Assembly (NCBI GenBank): GCA_900315165.1
Contig: OMXZ01000023.1
Coordinates: 1 to 64,000 of the forward strand
Source: an uncultured Actinomycetes bacterium
GTDB taxonomy: Bacteria; Actinomycetota; Coriobacteriia; Coriobacteriales; Atopobiaceae
Direction: 5' to 3'
Length of the DNA: 64,000 nucleotides
Shown: positions 52,530-61,513 of the stretch, piece by piece
Layout of the letters: each line of letters begins with the position of its first letter
How positions within the stretch are numbered: position 1 is the stretch's first letter
Made by a program: the position numbers and the translations under genes
The notes under the pieces: model-generated
Told to the model about the DNA's origin: nothing
What the model saw: the letters and a program-made list of their open reading frames with translations, nothing else
Database searches by the model: none

Positions 52530-52759
52530 AGGCCCCTCCCGCCGTCGGTCAGCCCGATCTGCCTGTCAGACAGCCTAGCATCGCGGGCGGACACGCGCCC
52601 AATGCTTAACGCGACCGACCCGCACGGGGCAGTTTGCCCGTTGGCAGACGGTCTTGTCCAGACGCGGAAGAACAAGCTACAAATCCGCCCGCCCACGTGG
52701 TAATTTATAGCTGTTGTGACCCGATGCCGCACCACCACGCGAGGACAGGAGCCAGCCGC

Positions 52760-54427
52760 ATGACCGCAGACGACATGCCGCCCGTGCGCCGCAACATGCT
52801 TGACGAGCTCTTCACCTCGTTTTCCCTCGTGGCCGACGGCACCTACACCTACGTCTGCGACATGAAGTACGACGTCTCCCGCTGGTCCCGCTCGGCAGTC
52901 GAGCGCTTCGGCCTGCCCGGCGAATATATGGCCCAGGCGGGCGACCTCTGGGAGGAGCGCCTCCACCCCGACGACCGCCAGGTCTTCCACGACAGCTGCG
53001 TCGCCCTGTTTAACGGCACGGACACCACGCACGACATGCAGTACCGCGCCCGGACCGTCACCGGCGACTACGTGGCCTGCACCTGCCGCGGCATTGTCAT
53101 GCACGACGCGGAGGGCAACCTTTCCTACTTCGCCGGCTCGATCCGCGAGCACGGCCTCACGGGCAACGTGGACGCGACCACCGGCCTGCAGAACCAGTAC
53201 CGCTATTTCAAGGACCTGCAGCGCCTGATCGACCAGCACCAGCACGCGGTCCTGCTCACCGTCGGCTTCGCCCATTTCTCCACGGTCAACAACCTCTACG
53301 GCTATGCCTTCGGCAACCGCGTGATGCAGACCTTCGCCCATAGCCTGCTCGTCAACGCGCGCGACCGCGGCTACGTCTACCGCCTCGACGGCACCAAGTT
53401 CGCCCTCATCCTGCCCGACTTCGACATCGGCTACGCCAAGATGATCTACACCCAGGCCCAGCGCTATTTGAACGGCGGCGCCTTCAAAGTCGACGGCCAC
53501 CCCATGAACCTGACCCTGGCGGGCGGCGCGCTCACGCTCGACTCCTTCGATGTCAGCGCCCAGACGGTCTTTTCCTGCCTCGACTACGCCTACCACAGCT
53601 CCCGTCACGAGCACGAGGGCGACCTGGTGGTCTTCGACGAGGACGACTTTGCCGCCAGCGACGACCACATGCGCATGATCGACAAGATCCGCTCCTGCAT
53701 CTCCAACGGCTGCCGGGGCTTCGAGCTTCACTACCAGCCCTTCGTGGACGCCGAGAGCGAGCAGCCCGTGGGCGCCGAGGCGCTCCTACGCTGGCGCGAC
53801 CCGGACTACGGTCTGGTCTACCCCGGCGCCTTCATGCCGCTGATCGAGAACGACGTCCTCTTCCCCACCCTGGGCGTCTGGATCCTCGGCCGCGCGCTCA
53901 CCCAGATGCGCCCCTACGTGGAGGCCCATCCCGGCTTCACACTCAACGTCAACATCGCCTACGCCCAGCTCAAGCACTCCGACTTCATCGGCGACGTGCT
54001 CGACCTCCTCGACAAGACGGGCTTTCCCGCGACCAGTCTCCAGCTCGAGCTCACGGAGCGCTGCCGTGTGGCCGACCCGCGCCTCCTGCGCGCCCTCGTC
54101 AACCAGCTGCACGAGGCGGGCGTCTCGGTGGCGCTCGACGATTTCGGCACCGGCTACGCCTCGGGCGAGCTCCTCCAGCGCATCGAGTTCGACACGGTCA
54201 AGCTTGACTACGGCCTGGTCAAGGACGTGGCCACTGTCCCCAACGCGCGCATCTTCGTCTCCCACACGATCGACATGGCCCGCGAGTTGGGCAGCAACGT
54301 CTGCGTGGAGGGCGTAGAGACCACGCAGACCCGCGACATCCTGCGCGCGAACCGCCCCACGGTCTTCCAGGGCTTCCTCTACTCGCGTCCCATCCCCGCC
54401 GAGGACCTCTTCGCGACCTACGCCTAA
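52760..54427 (+). CDS. PAS-like/degenerate GGDEF/EAL protein, probable c-di-GMP phosphodiesterase
   Basis: The 555-residue protein starts with a PAS-like domain (about 20-130; TYTYVCDMKYDVSRWS, ERLHPDDRQVFHD). A GGDEF domain (about 135-300) follows whose motif is LDGTKF instead of GGDEF, so synthesis is unlikely. A full EAL domain (about 310-550) closes it. EAL catalytic residues are visible: GAEALLRW near 340, NVNIAY, LQLELTER, VALDDFGTG, VKLDYGLVKD, VEGVET and QGFLYSRP. It should hydrolyse c-di-GMP; the eroded GGDEF may bind GTP as an activator. The PAS-like domain may sense redox or a small ligand. It is followed by a MITE-like repeat. Confidence 0.92.
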   Translation: MTADDMPPVRRNMLDELFTSFSLVADGTYTYVCDMKYDVSRWSRSAVERFGLPGEYMAQAGDLWEERLHPDDRQVFHDSCVALFNGTDTTHDMQYRARTVTGDYVACTCRGIVMHDAEGNLSYFAGSIREHGLTGNVDATTGLQNQYRYFKDLQRLIDQHQHAVLLTVGFAHFSTVNNLYGYAFGNRVMQTFAHSLLVNARDRGYVYRLDGTKFALILPDFDIGYAKMIYTQAQRYLNGGAFKVDGHPMNLTLAGGALTLDSFDVSAQTVFSCLDYAYHSSRHEHEGDLVVFDEDDFAASDDHMRMIDKIRSCISNGCRGFELHYQPFVDAESEQPVGAEALLRWRDPDYGLVYPGAFMPLIENDVLFPTLGVWILGRALTQMRPYVEAHPGFTLNVNIAYAQLKHSDFIGDVLDLLDKTGFPATSLQLELTERCRVADPRLLRALVNQLHEAGVSVALDDFGTGYASGELLQRIEFDTVKLDYGLVKDVATVPNARIFVSHTIDMARELGSNVCVEGVETTQTRDILRANRPTVFQGFLYSRPIPAEDLFATYA

Positions 54428-54437
54428 CCCGCGTGGC

Positions 54438-54586
54438 GCGCGGGAGGACGAGGGCCGAGAAAAACGCTCGCATAAGCGAAACGCCGCCTCCCTCAGCAGG
54501 CGCGAAACGCAGGCAAAGGGCGCCTGCTAGACGCGCCTAAGCGCTTCGGTCGCCACAAGTTTTTCTCACCCCTCGCCCTTCCGCGC
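54438..54586. repeat. MITE-like element, copy 1 (terminal inverted repeats plus 80-bp core)
   Basis: The ends 54438-54464 and 54560-54586 are 27-bp inverted repeats with 23 matches; the ends begin GCGCGG. Between them lies a core (54475-54554) that is repeated exactly, in inverted orientation, at 61560-61639. Inside the core, GCAGGCGC and GCGCCTGC form an additional hairpin. It starts 10 bases after the GGDEF-EAL stop. Confidence 0.85.
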
Positions 54587-54721
54587 TGCGCCAGCATTAC
54601 TCGACCAAAATTAGGAATGTGTGTACGATTATTACGTACATGTGTATGTTTTCATGATACAATGGTAACGGCCAGCGTATCCGTACCCGGGCGGCGTCAT
54701 CCCCCGAAGGAGGCGGTGCCT

Positions 54722-54903
54722 ATGTACCAATTTTTTCCTTGCCGCGATGCATCTCGTCACCGCGGCGATCAACCTGAAGGCAGCGGTGCTGAGCCGCTTG
54801 GGCAGGGAGGAGAAATCGTCCGAGAACAGCGCGGATAAGGTGCAAAGGAGGCATCCGAAGCACCTGAGAGAGGAATAAAGGCCACCGTTGCACCGATGGC
54901 CTT
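54722..54903 (+). pseudogene. toxin-like small hydrophobic ORF with an apparent one-base frameshift and downstream hairpin
   Basis: An AAGGAGG site precedes ATG 54722. As written the frame gives a short polar peptide. Skipping one T in the run of six gives a 51-residue protein that starts MYQFFLAAMHLVTAAINLKA and is then polar, ending at TAA 54878. A hairpin AAGGCCA/TGGCCTT (54878-54903) follows at once. A TGATACAAT extended -10 lies upstream near 54656. This arrangement (strong ribosome site, tiny hydrophobic start, hairpin) resembles putative holin-like type I toxins. Either it is inactivated by the T-run, the T count is a sequencing error, or translation slips. Confidence 0.35.
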
Positions 54904-55252
54904 GACCTAGAAACCGAGCCGCCCGTCCATCCCAAAGTGTCACGGGCCGCTGGCTGCCTCCTATGATACCCGATTCGCACCGACCGTTCTACGCAAATTC
55001 TTCGAATAACGAATCTCTGTTCTCTCTCCATCCCCATAGCGAGCGTTCACACGAGATCGCGCGACTCCGCTCTGTAGCGTTCACAGGAGCGATTGCTCAA
55101 ACACGCTTTAGTAATTTGTACCTTAGCAATCGCTGCCACACTGATGGAGCATCGGGAGTCGGAGGGATAATGGACAGTCCCGGGCCGCTGGCGGCCCTCT
55201 ATACTACCGTCCAAGACAGTCACACATAGACCAAACCGTCGAGAGGGATCCC
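54904..55252. other. intergenic stretch with promoter-like repeats upstream of the PHP gene
   Basis: Two similar blocks, 54943-54972 and 55181-55210, each contain CGGGCCGCTGGC and a TATGAT or TATACT hexamer. The second contains the hairpin GGGCCGC/GCGGCCC and sits about 50 bases before the PHP start, so TATACT (55200-55205) is a plausible -10. Between them GCGATTGCT (55089-55097) and AGCAATCGC (55125-55133) form a perfect 9-bp hairpin. Parts of it recur at 55619-55651 after the PHP gene. No gene is recognised. Confidence 0.4.
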
Positions 55253-55606
55253 ATGACACTCGCACCGGGCAGGCTCGACCTGCACACCCACTCCACCTTC
55301 TCGGACGGCACCTGCTCCGTGCCCCGGCTGATCGACGAGGCCCGCGCCCAGGGCCTCTCCGGCATCGCCGTGCCCGGCATGGTCGCCGCCGGCCTTCTGG
55401 GCATCGAGGCCTACCACCATGCCCACACCCCCGAGCACATCCGCCAGGCCCATGAGCTGGCCGAGCGCTATGACCTTTTCATCACGGGCGGCAGCGACTA
55501 CCACGGTCACTGGGGCGTGCCCGACCGTATCGGACAGTACGGCATCTCCGTGGAGGAGGCCGGCGCTCCCGTGGCTGACCTCTTCGAGCGCGACGCCAGC
55601 CTGTAA
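55253..55606 (+). pseudogene. collapsed PHP-domain phosphoesterase gene (in-frame internal deletion)
   Basis: The 117 residues join the first about 38 residues of a PHP phosphoesterase (LDLHTHSTFSDGTCSVPRLI, ending GLSGIAV) directly to the C-terminal part (GLLGIEAYHHAHTPEHIRQA, then LFITGGSDYHGHWG). In normal members the GIAxTDHDT region and about 150 more residues lie between, including most metal ligands. The frame is intact across the join. The product could not form the usual trinuclear site, so it is probably non-functional, although the ribosome site GAGAGGGA and the frame are preserved. A similar collapse is seen in the rtcB remnant at 63451. Confidence 0.75.
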
Positions 55607-56021
55607 CGCCTACGGATTATGCTCAAGCGCACTTTAGCAATCGATGCCACGCCGACCATTTCGCCCCCCAATACGTAAATCAGGACTCTCGATACGCCGA
55701 TTAGGACACAGGACTCGTACCCACCCCGCGTATTCGAATATTTATTGATGCTTTCAAAGTCACGGGTATTCCAAAATACGAGGTAGATAGCCTGCCTGTT
55801 TTACCCGCAAACACCAATACTTCGTCGAATGCGGGTTTCGGACGAGTCGAGGGTCCTAAACCGCGTATTCAGGGTCCCAAACGGCGTATCGAGTAAGCCA
55901 GGAGACCAATCCGCCAGCCCGAGAGCGCCTTCGGCAGCCGGAACAAGAACCGCAGCCTTGACGGCGGCGAGTGGGTAGCGAATCATTGCGGGAAGCGAAG
56001 ACCGACAGCCGGGGAGAGTCA
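55607..56021. other. 415-bp repeat-rich intergenic stretch
   Basis: The stretch contains a copy of the CTCAAGC..CTTTAGCAATCG block (55619-55651). A 20-bp block CTCGATACGCCGATTAGGAC (55688-55707) recurs inverted at 55874-55893 with two mismatches. A 21-bp tandem pair lies at 55851-55871 and 55872-55892 (17 of 21 equal, starting GGGTCC). The DNA is AT-richer than the genes. The beta-helix gene ribosome site is at 56011-56018. No gene is recognised. Confidence 0.45.
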
Positions 56022-57359
56022 ATGGGTTCAGGCAATCATTGCGACATATCTGCTCGCGCTGTAACGGCGCTCGGGCGCATCGCTGCAGCATGCCTCCTCA
56101 CGGCCGTCGTCGCACTGGGAATCGCCGGCTGCTCCGTCGGCCGCACGTATACGGTGGGGCCGGAGACGGACCTGGCGGACATAGTCGACCGGCTGGAGCC
56201 GGGCGACACGCTCCTGCTCGAGCCGGGCACCTACACGCAGACGCTCGAGCTCGCCGGGCTGCACGGAACGGCGGGTCACGAGATCACGATCGCGGCGGCG
56301 GGGTCGGATGCGGATTCTGATGCGGGCGCGGAAGGGTCGGCGGGCTCCCCCGCCGCCGTGACGTTCGACGGCGGCGGCCTGCCCAACGGCTCCACGATGA
56401 TCGCCATCGATCACTGTTCTTACCTGCGCATATCCGACCTCGCCATCGCCCACGCGCACGGTGAGGACGCCTGCGGGATCTCCGTCACACCGGGCTGCGG
56501 CCACCTGACACTCGACCACAACGAGTTCTACGACATCCGAGCGACGGAGGCGGGAAGCGCAGATGGGGCGGGCGGCGCGGAGGCTGCCGCGGAGACGGGC
56601 GGCGCAGGGGCTGGCGCCGGCACAGGCGAGTCAACCGGCGGCCCCTCCGCCAATTGCATCCTGCTGCTCGGCGACAGCGCACGCGAGGCGATCTCCGACG
56701 TCGAGATCCGCGCCAACACCTTCCACGGCTGCGACACCGGTTGGTCCGAGTGCGTCTCGGTCTCGGGCCACGCGGCGCGGGTCACGGTCGAGGACAACAC
56801 GATCGACGACACCGGCAACATCGGGATCGACTTCTCAGGCAACTACGGCTACTGCCCCGACCCGGCGCTCGACCGCCCGGTCGACTGCGTGGCGCGCGGC
56901 AACACGGTCCGCAACTGCCGCGCCCCCTACGCGACCTCCTACGGCATCTACGCCGACGGCGCGCAGGACGTCGTGATCGAGGACAACACCGTGACCGACT
57001 GCAGCGGCGGCATCGAGGTCGGCGCGGAGCAGCCGCAGGCGAGCGCCGACTACGCCGCAAGTCGCATCCGCGTAGAGGGCAACACGATCGCGGACTGCGA
57101 CGAGGCGGCGCTGACAATCGGCGGCTACGCAGAGGACCTCGGCTGGGTCACGGACGTCGACATCACGGGCAACACCTGCACAAACAACGGCCGGCAGGCA
57201 GAAGACGCGATCATCAAGCTCTCCAAGTGCGAGGGCGTGCGCATCACACACAACGCCTTCCGCAACGAGGGCGGCGCCGTCGACCTCGTCAGATACGAGC
57301 TGGGACACGGCCTCGCGCGCGACGTCACCTTGGCCGACAACATCTGCGACGGCGTCTAG
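56022..57359 (+). CDS. right-handed beta-helix lipoprotein
   Basis: From ATG 56022 (GGGGAGAG site) the 445-residue protein has a signal sequence and lipobox IAGC with Cys37. A parallel beta-helix fold follows, of the kind found in pectate-lyase-like and NosD-type proteins. Repeated short strands and turns are visible (VTVEDNTIDDTGNIGIDFSG, VVIEDNTVTDC, IRVEGNTIADC, VDITGNTCTNNG). An Ala/Gly-rich loop lies near 175-205. Typical members bind or cut polysaccharides at the cell surface. No catalytic set can be named. The end-repeat GCGCGGGAGGGCGAGGGGCG starts 10 bases after the stop. Confidence 0.85.
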   Translation: MGSGNHCDISARAVTALGRIAAACLLTAVVALGIAGCSVGRTYTVGPETDLADIVDRLEPGDTLLLEPGTYTQTLELAGLHGTAGHEITIAAAGSDADSDAGAEGSAGSPAAVTFDGGGLPNGSTMIAIDHCSYLRISDLAIAHAHGEDACGISVTPGCGHLTLDHNEFYDIRATEAGSADGAGGAEAAAETGGAGAGAGTGESTGGPSANCILLLGDSAREAISDVEIRANTFHGCDTGWSECVSVSGHAARVTVEDNTIDDTGNIGIDFSGNYGYCPDPALDRPVDCVARGNTVRNCRAPYATSYGIYADGAQDVVIEDNTVTDCSGGIEVGAEQPQASADYAASRIRVEGNTIADCDEAALTIGGYAEDLGWVTDVDITGNTCTNNGRQAEDAIIKLSKCEGVRITHNAFRNEGGAVDLVRYELGHGLARDVTLADNICDGV

Positions 57360-57368
57360 CCGCGAGGC

Positions 57369-57388
57369 GCGCGGGAGGGCGAGGGGCG
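57369..57388. repeat. third copy of the MITE-like element end
   Basis: GCGCGGGAGGGCGAGGGGCG matches the terminal 20 bases of the elements at 54438 and 61514. No core follows. It lies between the convergent beta-helix and mcrC genes. Confidence 0.6.
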
Positions 57389-57399
57389 TTGCTGTCGGC

Positions 57400-58464
57400 C
57401 TAGCTTTTCGAGAGCGGACCAAAGAAGCCATAGACGAGAGCGTCGAACTTCGAGGAGATGGCCTCGAAGGGGACATCGAGATCGAGAAGACGGCAGCCCA
57501 GGCGATAGCCTTGATCGGTCCAGTCGCAGTCGTCGACCGGCTCACCGGTACCCGCATAAACCAGCGCCGCAGCGACATCGTCCGGCTCGCCCGCATGCGT
57601 CGCGTAGTAGTAGATCTGACGCACATGATCGGCCGAGAGGATACCGCGGTCGTAATGCATCGAGAGGATATGGCCGTAGCACTTGGCATCCAGGATGAGC
57701 GTCTTGCCGCCATGCGAGAGCGTCACGTCCGTGAGCATGGTGGGCATGAAGTCCGGAGCATCCGCGCTCGGCCTCACCCCCTCCGCATGGGCATGCAGCT
57801 GCGGGAAATGCCGCCGGTAATACTCGAGCAGGAAGTGTTCGTAAAGCGTACTGAACCATTGGCTGTCGTCGAAGGAGGCCAGGCGCGCTGGCCCCTCCGC
57901 GCCGGTCAGGATCAGGCTCTCCACAACCAGGTAGCAGACGTTCATAAGGAGCTCATAGGTACGGTTGTTGCGGTGGTAGCGCAGCGACCCCCAGGGAATC
58001 CGCGCGGAATCGGCGACCTCACCCACGTCGCGCAGCCAGCCGATCGCCGCCTTGAGGCGGACGCGACGCTCCTTCGAGACCAGATCGCTCCGCAGCAGAG
58101 CCAGCAGACATGTCTTGAGGATGCGGTTGAGCAGCGTATCCTCGTCGTACTCGTCGTAGGCGTAGTGCGCACCCATCCGCCCGGCACGCTCCAGCGCGGA
58201 GGTCGCCCGTAGGTCAATATGGCCGTGGATGCGCCAGCCGTCCTCCTCCACCTCTCGGTAGCCGCGCTCGAACCCGCGGCGCCGCTGCGACTCGACGCCG
58301 AGCAGCAGGATGGCCGCCAGCAGGTCTTCCATCCCGCTGAAGTCCTCCGAGCCGATCCGCTGGTACTCGCGCACGTCGACCGACTTGAAGGCATAGGCCA
58401 TCAGCCAATAGACGTTGCGCACGAGGACGGTCTCGGGCTTGGATGCGAGCGCGGTGGTGGGCAC
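57400..58464 (-). CDS. mcrC: McrC-type subunit of a 5-methylcytosine-specific restriction system
   Basis: McrC is the nuclease partner that activates the McrB GTPase; together they cut modified DNA (type IV restriction). The 354-residue protein starts at GTG 58464, one base after the mcrB stop, so the genes are coupled. The N-terminal part has NVYWLMAYAFKS and LLAAILLLGVESQRRRGFERGY. The PD-(D/E)xK nuclease region lies near 240-265 (MLTDVTL, then LILDAKCYG), giving the Asp and Asp-x-Lys residues. The gene is complete. It is flanked by element ends. Confidence 0.9.
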   Translation of the reverse strand: MPTTALASKPETVLVRNVYWLMAYAFKSVDVREYQRIGSEDFSGMEDLLAAILLLGVESQRRRGFERGYREVEEDGWRIHGHIDLRATSALERAGRMGAHYAYDEYDEDTLLNRILKTCLLALLRSDLVSKERRVRLKAAIGWLRDVGEVADSARIPWGSLRYHRNNRTYELLMNVCYLVVESLILTGAEGPARLASFDDSQWFSTLYEHFLLEYYRRHFPQLHAHAEGVRPSADAPDFMPTMLTDVTLSHGGKTLILDAKCYGHILSMHYDRGILSADHVRQIYYYATHAGEPDDVAAALVYAGTGEPVDDCDWTDQGYRLGCRLLDLDVPFEAISSKFDALVYGFFGPLSKS

Positions 58465-58465
58465 C

Positions 58466-61432
58466 CTAGATCACGGCCTCGAGCTTGCGAATCTCGGCAT
58501 CGGCCCAGGCCGTGTCGTCGAACCAGTACTCGCGCAGCAGCGGCGCCAGCTCGTACTCGATCACGTCGCGCACGGCGTCGTCGCTCACGGTGTCATAGCC
58601 CACGGGCGGCTTCAGGCAGAAGTAGCTGTGCCCGATGCAGAAGCCGGAGCCGAAGGCAGGGTCCGAGGCGATGGCAGCGTTGAGCGCCTCCACGCGACGC
58701 GCGAGCTCCACGAGCCGGTCGTTGCCTGCTGCGGCCAGATCCTTTTGGAACTCATCATTTGTGAAGGCGGGCTTCATCTCGAAGAAGGCGAACCTCCGCC
58801 GCAGCGCGTAGTCGATCAGCGCCAGGCCGCGGTCGGCCGTGTTCATCATGCCGATGATGTAGACGTTGTCCGGCACGCTCGCGGCCCGCTGCAGCACGGG
58901 TAGCCGGACGCTCTCGCCGCGGTGGTCCTTCTCGATCAGCATGAGCATCTCTCCGAAGACCTTGGAGATGTTGGCACGGTTGATCTCGTCGATGATAAAG
59001 AACCACTTGTGGTCAGGGTCCTTAGCGGCGCGGTCGCAGAAACGCAGGAAGGTGCCCTCCACCGGCTCGTAGCCGCCGCCGTCCGCGGGACGGTAGCCGA
59101 CCATCAGGTCGTCGTAGGTTGTGTTCTGGTGGAACTGGACGAACTCGATGCGTGACTTGTCCCGCTCCCCCATCATCACCCAGGCGAGGCGCTTGGCGCA
59201 GAAGGTCTTGCCTGTGCCTGGCGCGCCCTGCAGGATGAGGTTGCGCTTGTGCTCGAGCGGTCGCTTCATCGTGGCAAGTTCGTCGGCAGTGACGTACACC
59301 TTGCCCGTATCGGCATTGTGGAGGAAGTCATCATCGGCATAGGGCTCGGCGTCCGAGACCGGCATTGCCGGCCCGTCGTCCTCGCCGGCAAGCTCGAGCA
59401 CGCGTTCGAACTGCTCATGTGTAAGCTTGAAGAGGCTGCCGTTAGGCTGCTTCATGAACTGCGAGTCGGCGAGCACCTCATCCTGCTTCATCTCGCCGTA
59501 GGGCACAGGTTCAGCGAAGTCGCGGATCTTCTCGAAATAGAGGCTCTGGCCGTCGTTGTCGCGCGAGACCCGGCAGAGGCAGAGGGCCTTCTTGACCGGG
59601 GTCGTCTCATAGCCGACGACCAGATCGCCCTTCTTGGCGGCAACGAAGTTCTCGTGGATACGCCGCGGGTTTCCGCTCTCGGTGAGGAAGGTGTAACTCT
59701 GCTCCTCCCCCACTCCGATGTCTGAGAAGGACCAGACCTTGGGGTTGGCATTGAGCCACCAGTAGGCGCCGACGGTGCTTTCAGCGCCGTCTGACTCATC
59801 CAGTGGCGTAACGGACGGATCCTCCGCTGGGCCATCTGCCGGCAGTGACATCGCGCCATTCATGAGCTCGTCGAGTTCGCTCGACCGCACCGACGTGATC
59901 TCTGTAATCCTGGAGAGCGTCTGACGCGGAAACTGTCCCTCGACCTCAAAGGGCCCGATGGGCGTCCAGTCGACGTCGCGGACGGTCTTATGCGTCTCGC
60001 GACCGTCGTCATAGCGGCAACCAGACGTCACGACGCCTCGAGCAATCACGCGCTTGAGCCCCTCTCGCACATAGACAATATCGCCGGGTTTCACGTCCTG
60101 GGTGAAGGACCAGACAGACATGGCGGCTTTAGAGGGACTTGTACCTGGGTAAGCTTCTGCCAACCGCGCCTTGAGTTCCTTCTTGGTATTGCACTCGAGG
60201 GGATTGCCGATTGAATCCCAGCCAATGGCCATGATGCCCGCGTCTCGATACTCATCCCAGTATTTTGCGCTCTCTCCTGGGGCATAAGCCCACGTGCGCG
60301 CGATACCCCAGGTAGCGAAGTAGACGATGTCCTGCACGAGCAGGTGGTGCGCAGGGTCGACGGAAACCAGATCACCAAGCAGCTCGTCGCTCCGTTCGAC
60401 CACGTCGTGTCGGCACGCCTCAACATAGGCGAGCAGCCGGCCACACATCTGCTCATAGTCAGCGACCCTTGCGACCACGCCTCTTGACGCTACGGCACCA
60501 ACTCGAGCGGCAAAGGATGTGTACGCCTCGCTTTTGTAGATGTAGTGGCGCCCAGGCTGCATAAGATAGAGGTAGACGCTTACCGCATGCGCGTCCTGAG
60601 AGGACTGGTTGGCGGGTCTGGCTCCTCGGTCGGCACGCAGCTCATTCTCGCGGGCAAGGTGCTCTTTCGACGCGTCCACGAAGCCCTTGATCCGGCTCGT
60701 AAGGTCGACGCTCTCGTCCAGCAGCCCCTTGAAGTCAGCGCGGACCCCCTCCGGATCATTTTCAGCGAAGGTCTGAATCATGTCCCTTGCGTAAGTCCAG
60801 CCGTCCCTCAAAAGGTTGCCCGTCTTCGCCAACGATGCCTTGAGCATCGACGCAAAATCAGGCGCGTCAATGTCCCAATGTTCCTGGAAGCAACGGGCCG
60901 CCTGCCATTTGTAGAGCTCGCCCACGCCGTCTTTGGCCTCACTACGTAGCTGCGGCAGCTGCTCGTAGTATTGATCGAGGATCCCCGCAAGTGTATTCGC
61001 ATTCATCCCGCCGAGATCGGGCACGCCCGCATCTTCGGACCAGAGGTAGCCCTCGCCCATGCCGCATAGGTCGAGCAAGGCGGACCAGTCGCCCTGGTCT
61101 CGACAAGCCTGTTGCTCCGCAGCCAACACTCCCGCATCATCGAGTGTGCTTTCGGGATGCAGCTTCCGCCAATAGGCGATGAAGCCACCGCCAATATCGC
61201 CAGACTTATTTACGACCAGCGCCGACAAGCAGGGCACCCCACTCTCCGCACAGGCATCTTGCACACGACCCAACGGATGGCTTAACCCCATGTGCGGATT
61301 GATGCGACGCCCCGTGTGGGCTTCGATCAAATTCGATAGATCGGCGTACGCGATGGGTACATGATCCGTCTTTACGGCAAGCAGCAGCCCCGCGATGATT
61401 TCCCGATCAATACATTGGATCTCGACTGCCAT
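58466..61432 (-). CDS. mcrB: McrB-type AAA+ GTPase with an extra N-terminal region and two PUA/EVE-like domains
   Basis: The 988-residue protein ends with the McrB AAA+ motor (about 720-985). Its motifs are GAPGTGKT near 737, FIIDEINRANISKVFGE, and MNTADRGLALIDYALRRRF near 862, the McrB hallmark. Before it lie two regions that look like PUA/EVE-superfamily modified-base readers. The first is about 385-540 (GIMAIGWDSIGN, WSFTQDVKPGDIVYV, VIARGVVTSGCRYD). The second is about 555-690 (YWWLNANPKVWSFSDI, FVAAKKGDLVVGYETTP, LCLCRVSRDN). The first 120 residues (YADLSNLIEAHTGRRINPHM) form another region I cannot name. Two readers suggest binding of a modified-base pair or two different modifications. 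mcrC follows by one base. Confidence 0.88.
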   Translation of the reverse strand: MAVEIQCIDREIIAGLLLAVKTDHVPIAYADLSNLIEAHTGRRINPHMGLSHPLGRVQDACAESGVPCLSALVVNKSGDIGGGFIAYWRKLHPESTLDDAGVLAAEQQACRDQGDWSALLDLCGMGEGYLWSEDAGVPDLGGMNANTLAGILDQYYEQLPQLRSEAKDGVGELYKWQAARCFQEHWDIDAPDFASMLKASLAKTGNLLRDGWTYARDMIQTFAENDPEGVRADFKGLLDESVDLTSRIKGFVDASKEHLARENELRADRGARPANQSSQDAHAVSVYLYLMQPGRHYIYKSEAYTSFAARVGAVASRGVVARVADYEQMCGRLLAYVEACRHDVVERSDELLGDLVSVDPAHHLLVQDIVYFATWGIARTWAYAPGESAKYWDEYRDAGIMAIGWDSIGNPLECNTKKELKARLAEAYPGTSPSKAAMSVWSFTQDVKPGDIVYVREGLKRVIARGVVTSGCRYDDGRETHKTVRDVDWTPIGPFEVEGQFPRQTLSRITEITSVRSSELDELMNGAMSLPADGPAEDPSVTPLDESDGAESTVGAYWWLNANPKVWSFSDIGVGEEQSYTFLTESGNPRRIHENFVAAKKGDLVVGYETTPVKKALCLCRVSRDNDGQSLYFEKIRDFAEPVPYGEMKQDEVLADSQFMKQPNGSLFKLTHEQFERVLELAGEDDGPAMPVSDAEPYADDDFLHNADTGKVYVTADELATMKRPLEHKRNLILQGAPGTGKTFCAKRLAWVMMGERDKSRIEFVQFHQNTTYDDLMVGYRPADGGGYEPVEGTFLRFCDRAAKDPDHKWFFIIDEINRANISKVFGEMLMLIEKDHRGESVRLPVLQRAASVPDNVYIIGMMNTADRGLALIDYALRRRFAFFEMKPAFTNDEFQKDLAAAGNDRLVELARRVEALNAAIASDPAFGSGFCIGHSYFCLKPPVGYDTVSDDAVRDVIEYELAPLLREYWFDDTAWADAEIRKLEAVI

Positions 61433-61513
61433 GAGACTCTCCCACCGTCCGTCGCCAACTCGTCATTAATGATAAATGCGTGGGTGGACATCATCTTCAG
61501 GCTTTACGCAAGC

